A stretch of DNA of 64,000 bases from Actinobacteria bacterium HGW-Actinobacteria-7 (lineage in GTDB: Bacteria; Actinomycetota; Coriobacteriia; Anaerosomatales; PHET01), in contig PHET01000013.1 of the NCBI GenBank assembly GCA_002841275.1, forward strand, positions 1-64,000, in the 5' to 3' direction. The translations under genes were made by a program, and so were the position numbers. Positions 60,372 through 64,000 of this stretch are shown here, piece by piece (the first letter of the stretch is position 1; each line of letters begins with the position of its first letter). The notes beneath the pieces are model-generated. The model was not told the DNA's origin. It worked only from the letters and a program-made list of their open reading frames with translations, and searched no databases.

Positions 60372-61559
60372 CTACTTGATGATCTTGATGACGCGGCCTG
60401 AACCCACGGTACGTCCACCCTCGCGAATGGCGAAACGCAGGCCGTCTTCCATGGCGATCGGCTGAATCAGCTCGCCACGAATCTCGACGTTGTCGCCCGG
60501 CATGACCATCTCAGTGCCCTCGGGCAGGTGAGCAACGCCGGTCACGTCGGTGGTACGGAAGTAGAACTGGGGACGATAGCCATCGAAGAACGGCGTGTGA
60601 CGACCGCCCTCCTCCTTGGTCAGGATGTAGACCTGGCCCATGAACTCCGTGTGCGGGGTAACCGAACCCGGCTTGCACAGAACCTGGCCGCGCTCGATCT
60701 CGGTGCGGGCGATACCACGGAGCAGCACGCCGACGTTGTCGCCAGCCTGCGCCTCGTCGAGCAGCTTGCGGAACATCTCGACTCCGGTGACGACAGTCTT
60801 CTTGGTCGCGTCGTGAATACCGACGATCTCGACCTCGTCGCCGACCTTGACGACTCCACGCTCGATACGACCGGTGGCCACAGTGCCACGACCGGTGATC
60901 GTGAAGACGTCCTCGATTGCCATGAGGAACGGCTTATCGGTGTCGCGCTCCGGCGTCGGGATGTAGGAGTCGACGGCATCCATGAGCTCGTCGATGCTAC
61001 CGACCCACTTCTCGTCGCCTTCGAGGGCCTTGAGCGCCGAACCCTTGATGATGGGGGTGTCGTCGCCAGGGAACTCGTACTCGCTGAGCAGCTCGCGGAC
61101 TTCCATCTCGACGAGCTCAATGAGCTCCTCGTCGTCGACCATATCGCACTTGTTGAGGTAGACAACGATGTAGGGGACGCCGACCTGACGGGCAAGCAGG
61201 ATGTGCTCGCGGGTCTGGGCCATGGGACCGTCGGTTGCTGCGATAACCAGAACCGCGCCGTCCATCTGGGCGGCACCGGTGATCATGTTCTTGACGTAGT
61301 CTGCGTGACCCGGGCAGTCAACGTGTGCGTAGTGCCGGGCCTCGGTCTGGTACTCGACGTGGGCGATGGCGATGGTGATACCGCGCTCGCGCTCTTCGGG
61401 AGCCTTGTCGATCTGATCGAACGGGGTGAAGTCGGCAAAGCCCTTCTCGGCCTGGCGCTTGGTGATCGCCGCGGTGAGGGTGGTCTTGCCGTGGTCAACG
61501 TGACCGATCGTACCAATATTGACGTGCGGCTTAGTGCGCTCGAACTTCTGCTTCGCCAT
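60372..61559 (-). CDS. tuf: Elongation factor Tu
   Basis: The 395-aa GTPase delivers aminoacyl-tRNA to the ribosome. G1 is [14 protein letters not shown] near residue 19, G3 [15 protein letters not shown] near 80 and G4 NKCDMVDD near 135; domains II and III follow with [19 protein letters not shown] and the [15 protein letters not shown] end. It lies after a Tyr-Thr-Met tRNA cluster and before rpmG, not behind fusA. No convincing promoter was found just upstream, so it may be read from the tRNA promoter. Confidence 0.99.
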   Translation of the reverse strand: MAKQKFERTKPHVNIGTIGHVDHGKTTLTAAITKRQAEKGFADFTPFDQIDKAPEERERGITIAIAHVEYQTEARHYAHVDCPGHADYVKNMITGAAQMDGAVLVIAATDGPMAQTREHILLARQVGVPYIVVYLNKCDMVDDEELIELVEMEVRELLSEYEFPGDDTPIIKGSALKALEGDEKWVGSIDELMDAVDSYIPTPERDTDKPFLMAIEDVFTITGRGTVATGRIERGVVKVGDEVEIVGIHDATKKTVVTGVEMFRKLLDEAQAGDNVGVLLRGIARTEIERGQVLCKPGSVTPHTEFMGQVYILTKEEGGRHTPFFDGYRPQFYFRTTDVTGVAHLPEGTEMVMPGDNVEIRGELIQPIAMEDGLRFAIREGGRTVGSGRVIKIIK

Positions 61560-61666
61560 GAGTCTCCTCCTTCGGGGACTGCTCTCGACGGGTTCGGCGA
61601 TAGGCCGCTACTTCCCCGTCAAACGCTTCCATTTCTCGTGCTGTCTACAAACATTCAGAACCTCAA

Positions 61667-61684
61667 GCACCGCTGCGGCGGTGC
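61667..61684 (-). other. Hairpin between tRNA-Met and tuf
   Basis: GCACCGC pairs with GCGGTGC around a TGCG loop, just 3' of the tRNA-Met gene on the minus strand, followed by TTGAGGTTCTG. It could aid 3' processing of the tRNA or act as a weak attenuator before tuf. Confidence 0.35.
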
Positions 61685-61692
61685 GCTGTACC

Positions 61693-61770
61693 TGGTAGCG
61701 GTGGCTGGACTTGAACCAGCGACTTCACGGGTATGAACCGTGCGCTCTAAACCAGCTGAGCTACACCGCC
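61693..61770 (-). tRNA. trnM: tRNA-Met (CAT)
   Basis: The complete cloverleaf is readable: acceptor GGCGGTG pairing CACCGCT (one G-U), D-arm GCTC...GAGC, anticodon stem CACGG/CCGTG with loop TTCATAC, T-arm GCTGG-TTCAAGT-CCAGC and encoded CCA. The anticodon stem lacks three consecutive G-C pairs, so it is not the initiator. A lysidine-modified tRNA-Ile2 with the same gene anticodon cannot be excluded. Confidence 0.92.
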
Positions 61771-61808
61771 ATGCTGCCCGAGCTGACAACTCGAGTCTAG
61801 CCGTGTGA

Positions 61809-61884
<76 letters not shown>

Positions 61885-61919
61885 GTTCTCAACGCGGGAA
61901 GCACCCGCGATCGAATGCG

Positions 61920-62004
61920 TGGTGGGGGCGGATGGATTCGAACCATCGTAGGCATAGCCAATGGGTTTACAGCCCATCCCCTTTAGCCACTCGGGCACAC
62001 CCCC
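61920..62004 (-). tRNA. trnY: tRNA-Tyr (GTA)
   Basis: This is an 85-nt class II tRNA with a long variable arm. The acceptor GGGGGTG pairs CGCCCCC (one U-G); the anticodon loop TGTAAAC gives GTA; the T-loop is TTCGAAT; CCA is encoded. It is the first tRNA of the cluster after the promoter at 62081-62110. Confidence 0.95.
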
Positions 62005-62080
62005 GGGATACAAAAAAAGAAAACCTGTCTACGCTTTTCAAGTTGCACGCCGAAAACCAGCCTTCGGCGAGGGCAGAGGC

Positions 62081-62110
62081 ATGGTACTCCATGGCATTCT
62101 GCGGTGTCAA
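62081..62110 (-). promoter_or_regulatory. Sigma-A promoter of the tRNA-Tyr/Thr/Met (tuf) cluster
   Basis: On the minus strand TTGACA (62105-62110), an 18-base spacer and TACCAT (62081-62086) lie about 75 bases upstream of tRNA-Tyr. The leader also holds a 7-bp hairpin (62048-62069) and a TTTTTTT run just before the tRNA. Confidence 0.8.
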
Positions 62111-62167
62111 CGCCGACAACGGTGCCGGGCGTGCCCATACCGCAATAGGCTAGTCACTGAAGCTGCC

Positions 62168-62785
62168 CTATACGAGCGTACGGAACACCGCTCCCACATC
62201 AGTAGCAGTGACAACCCCCCGCTGGAAGTCGGCACGAGGCACCAGTCGAACCCATGTCGAAGCGCCCCCTACGATAACAGGTCGAGCGTTGTAATCCTGA
62301 TATGAGTGCTCAAACCACTGGCGAGTGTCGCGCATCGGCATGATGACAAGGTCGTCCCTATCCACTGCGAGTTCGGAGAAGAAGACCTCATCTGGCTCGT
62401 TCATCAGCGCGCGGACCTCGTCTTCGGACTGTGACAGCGCGACGAAGTAGTAGTAGACATCATCTGCCGGCGAATCAATGACCCACCCTGGCTCCCTTGT
62501 CGCGGTGTTGGCGACCGCCTCGAAAGCGAACGCCGCAGAGTCCGGACGGTAGAAGACGAGGTTGCGATCACGAATCTTGGTCGCGTCGGTCCCAAAGTAC
62601 GGATCCGGCTTGACCTTGATCAGGTGTCGTCCTCCCTGCCACGCGTATGAGATATCCACAGCACGGCCGCCGAGCGATTCGCGACCTTCGGTGCTTCTGA
62701 CGTCCAGTCTCCCCCGCTGCTCCAACCACCGCGTGAGAATCCGCTCGGCGACGTGCTGCAGTAACTGGGTGCCCATAACCGACAT
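62168..62785 (-). CDS. Protein of unknown function, possible degenerate nuclease-like fold
   Basis: The 205-aa soluble protein is not recognised. It has an N-terminal helical part (LLQHVAERILTRWLEQRGR), then a stretch VDISYAWQGGRHLIKVKPDP near residues 43-62 that loosely recalls a PD-(D/E)xK core but lacks the Glu before xK, and later an aromatic segment DDVYYYFVALSQSEDE near 108. The C-terminus ends in a short hydrophobic strand. The ATG has GGGAG at about eight bases. It follows the cyclic-nucleotide-binding gene by 15 bases on the same strand, so the two are probably co-expressed. The nuclease resemblance is weak. Confidence 0.7.
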   Translation of the reverse strand: MSVMGTQLLQHVAERILTRWLEQRGRLDVRSTEGRESLGGRAVDISYAWQGGRHLIKVKPDPYFGTDATKIRDRNLVFYRPDSAAFAFEAVANTATREPGWVIDSPADDVYYYFVALSQSEDEVRALMNEPDEVFFSELAVDRDDLVIMPMRDTRQWFEHSYQDYNARPVIVGGASTWVRLVPRADFQRGVVTATDVGAVFRTLV

Positions 62786-62800
62786 GCGATTTCTCCCTGT

Positions 62801-63214
62801 CTAGCGACCCAGATGCTCGTCAGCGACTCGAAGTCGCCTGCTGAGCACCTCCAGCAACTTTATTGCGATTGATGGGTGCTTCTCGAGCAAGGACTTGAAG
62901 TCCCAACTGGACAACATCAGACATTCAGTCGGCTCCAGCGCGCGAATAGTGGCCGAACGCGGGGCCTGGTCGAGCAGAGACATCTCGCCAAAGAAGTCTC
63001 CCGGGCCGAAGGCGCCGAGGGAACGGTTGTCTCGCACGATCTCGACTCGACCGGAGAGCACCAGGTAGAAGGCCTGACCCGGTGTTCCCTGAGTGACAAT
63101 GATCTGGCTCGGCTCGAATTGGCTGGACTGAGCCACCCCCGCGACCGCAGCGATCTCGTCAGGCGTGCAGCTTCCGAAAATGGGCACTCTTGCCAAGAAC
63201 TCTTCGTGGGTCAC
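62801..63214 (-). CDS. Stand-alone cyclic-nucleotide-binding domain protein
   Basis: The 137-aa protein is a single CRP-type beta-barrel: VPIFGSCTPDEIAAVAG at the N-terminus, PGQAFYLVLSGRVEIV near residue 46, and the phosphate-binding cassette FGPGDFFGEMSLLDQAPRSATI near 69-90, including the GE and PRSA residues that hold the cyclic phosphate. There is no helix-turn-helix or kinase domain. The start is GTG 63214. It precedes the 62168-62785 gene and is divergent from the membrane protein at the right edge. The ligand (cAMP or other) is unknown. Confidence 0.88.
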   Translation of the reverse strand: MTHEEFLARVPIFGSCTPDEIAAVAGVAQSSQFEPSQIIVTQGTPGQAFYLVLSGRVEIVRDNRSLGAFGPGDFFGEMSLLDQAPRSATIRALEPTECLMLSSWDFKSLLEKHPSIAIKLLEVLSRRLRVADEHLGR

Positions 63215-63350
63215 CGGAGGCCCCTCTCATATGGTCGGACTGTTCTGTCACTGACATGCTCAGGATTCTACCGCAGACGGACACACACCCATGCGTCACA
63301 ATGTGTTTGTGCCCAACATCCTTTGAATCGATACAGCAGACAAGGGGCTG

Positions 63351-64000
63351 ATGACGCTGAACATCAGGCGCAGAAACCACGACCTTCTGGGTTGGCTCAG
63401 GGCGGCTTTGATCGCGTTGACAACCTACGGCGCACTTCTCGGCATGAGCTTCAGCCCAGCTTGGGGCGCGGCGGCCCTGGGACTGACGGCCGGGGTGTTG
63501 GCCGCGCTCTCAATAGACTTGGGCGTGCTGGCGGCAATCGTCGCGATAGCCCTGCCTCTCTCAGCAGCAAACCCCGTGATAGGCATCGCCTTCGCGGTGC
63601 TGGGGATTGTAGGCATCCGGTACCTCGGCACAGACGGCGGAAGCGCCTTTCTTCTGATGGCGGGGGCAATCGCGGGCGCGTTCCTTGGCCCAGCGTGGAT
63701 GATTGTCCCCCTTGCCGGCTACCTGCTCGGCGCAGGAGAAGGGGCCCTCGCAGCGGCACTCGCATGCATCTGCCTCGAGCTTCTCGGAATCGCGCTGGGA
63801 GGCCGATCGCTTGCGGAGGGTGTCACCCTCCACGGCGGAAACACCGTGCTGGCGTCTTTTGCTCATCCCCCGGCGTCTTTGTTCGCCATGAAGTGGGTCC
63901 GGGACGCTATTGACTCGATCGGGGCAAGCTCGGTGGACAAGGTCGTGGCGGCATTCGCTCACACGCGAAATCTGGCCGCACTGATCATCCAGCCGCTGGT
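63351..64000 (+). CDS. Multi-pass membrane protein of unknown function (3'-truncated by window edge)
   Basis: This frame is missing from the ORF track because it has no stop inside the window. From ATG 63351 it reads MTLNIRRRNHDLLGWLRAAL and stays open for 216 codons. After a basic N-terminus it has about five to six hydrophobic, Ala/Gly/Leu-rich helices up to residue 150, then a more polar stretch (KWVRDAIDSIGASSVDKVV) before the edge. Coding is supported by strong hydrophobic periodicity and an AAGGGG sequence upstream. No family was recognised. Confidence 0.65.
   Translation, partial: MTLNIRRRNHDLLGWLRAALIALTTYGALLGMSFSPAWGAAALGLTAGVLAALSIDLGVLAAIVAIALPLSAANPVIGIAFAVLGIVGIRYLGTDGGSAFLLMAGAIAGAFLGPAWMIVPLAGYLLGAGEGALAAALACICLELLGIALGGRSLAEGVTLHGGNTVLASFAHPPASLFAMKWVRDAIDSIGASSVDKVVAAFAHTRNLAALIIQPL

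Noticed and set aside
61920-62153. Short plus-strand ORFs over the tRNA genes
   Set aside because: They are readings of tRNA-Tyr antisense and leader DNA; the tRNA cloverleaf explains the sequence.

Overview
The window is a housekeeping block from a high-GC, Gram-positive-type bacterium. Several traits point to a deep-branching actinobacterium related to Coriobacteriia: a V/A-type ATPase in place of an F-type enzyme, zinc-type r-proteins S4, S14, L33 and L36, CIRCE/HrcA-type control of groESL, a RimI-TsaD fusion, and GTG/TTG starts on many essential genes. The taxonomy is inferred from gene content and not from a database search. Nearly all genes lie on the minus strand, so the biological reading direction is from high to low coordinates.

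From the right end (about 64000) leftwards: a partial plus-strand membrane protein; a divergent pair, a stand-alone cyclic-nucleotide-binding protein and an unknown 205-aa protein; a tRNA-Tyr/Thr/Met cluster followed by tuf; rpmG, tRNA-Trp, secE and nusG; rplK-rplA; an L10-leader region, then rplJ-rplL-rpoB-rpoC; the str operon rpsL-rpsG-fusA; the S10 and spc clusters rpsJ through secY; adk-map; infA-rpmJ-rpsM-rpsK-rpsD-rpoA-rplQ; an ECF transporter module ecfA1-ecfA2-ecfT; truA; rplM-rpsI; glmM; glmS (behind a glmS ribozyme)-acpS-nnr-alr; a nine-gene V-type ATPase operon; a small unknown plus-strand gene; a nitroreductase-UDG-tsaE-tsaB-rimI/tsaD operon; and groES-groEL. At the far left three plus-strand genes encode two membrane-lipid glycosyltransferases (the first partial) and a LysE-type exporter.

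The genes together supply translation (ribosomal proteins, EF-G, EF-Tu, IF-1, t6A synthesis, four tRNAs), the transcription core (alpha, beta, beta', NusG), protein export (SecY, SecE), N-terminal processing (Map, RimI), cell-wall precursor supply (GlmS, GlmM, Alr), energy conversion (V-ATPase) and folding (GroESL).

Most notable observations: (1) beta' (RpoC) ends in a domain that aligns with this genome's own alpha-CTD and keeps the equivalents of the main DNA-contact residues. (2) A clear glmS ribozyme lies upstream of glmS, with its own extended -10 promoter. (3) At the rpmG/tRNA-Trp junction the tRNA lacks a matching 5' acceptor strand and L33 lacks its usual C-terminus, which suggests a deletion or an assembly collapse. 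(4) RimI and TsaD are fused inside a complete tsaE-tsaB-tsaD set. Promoters were called by eye as sigma-A-like hexamers; no expression data or searches were available.
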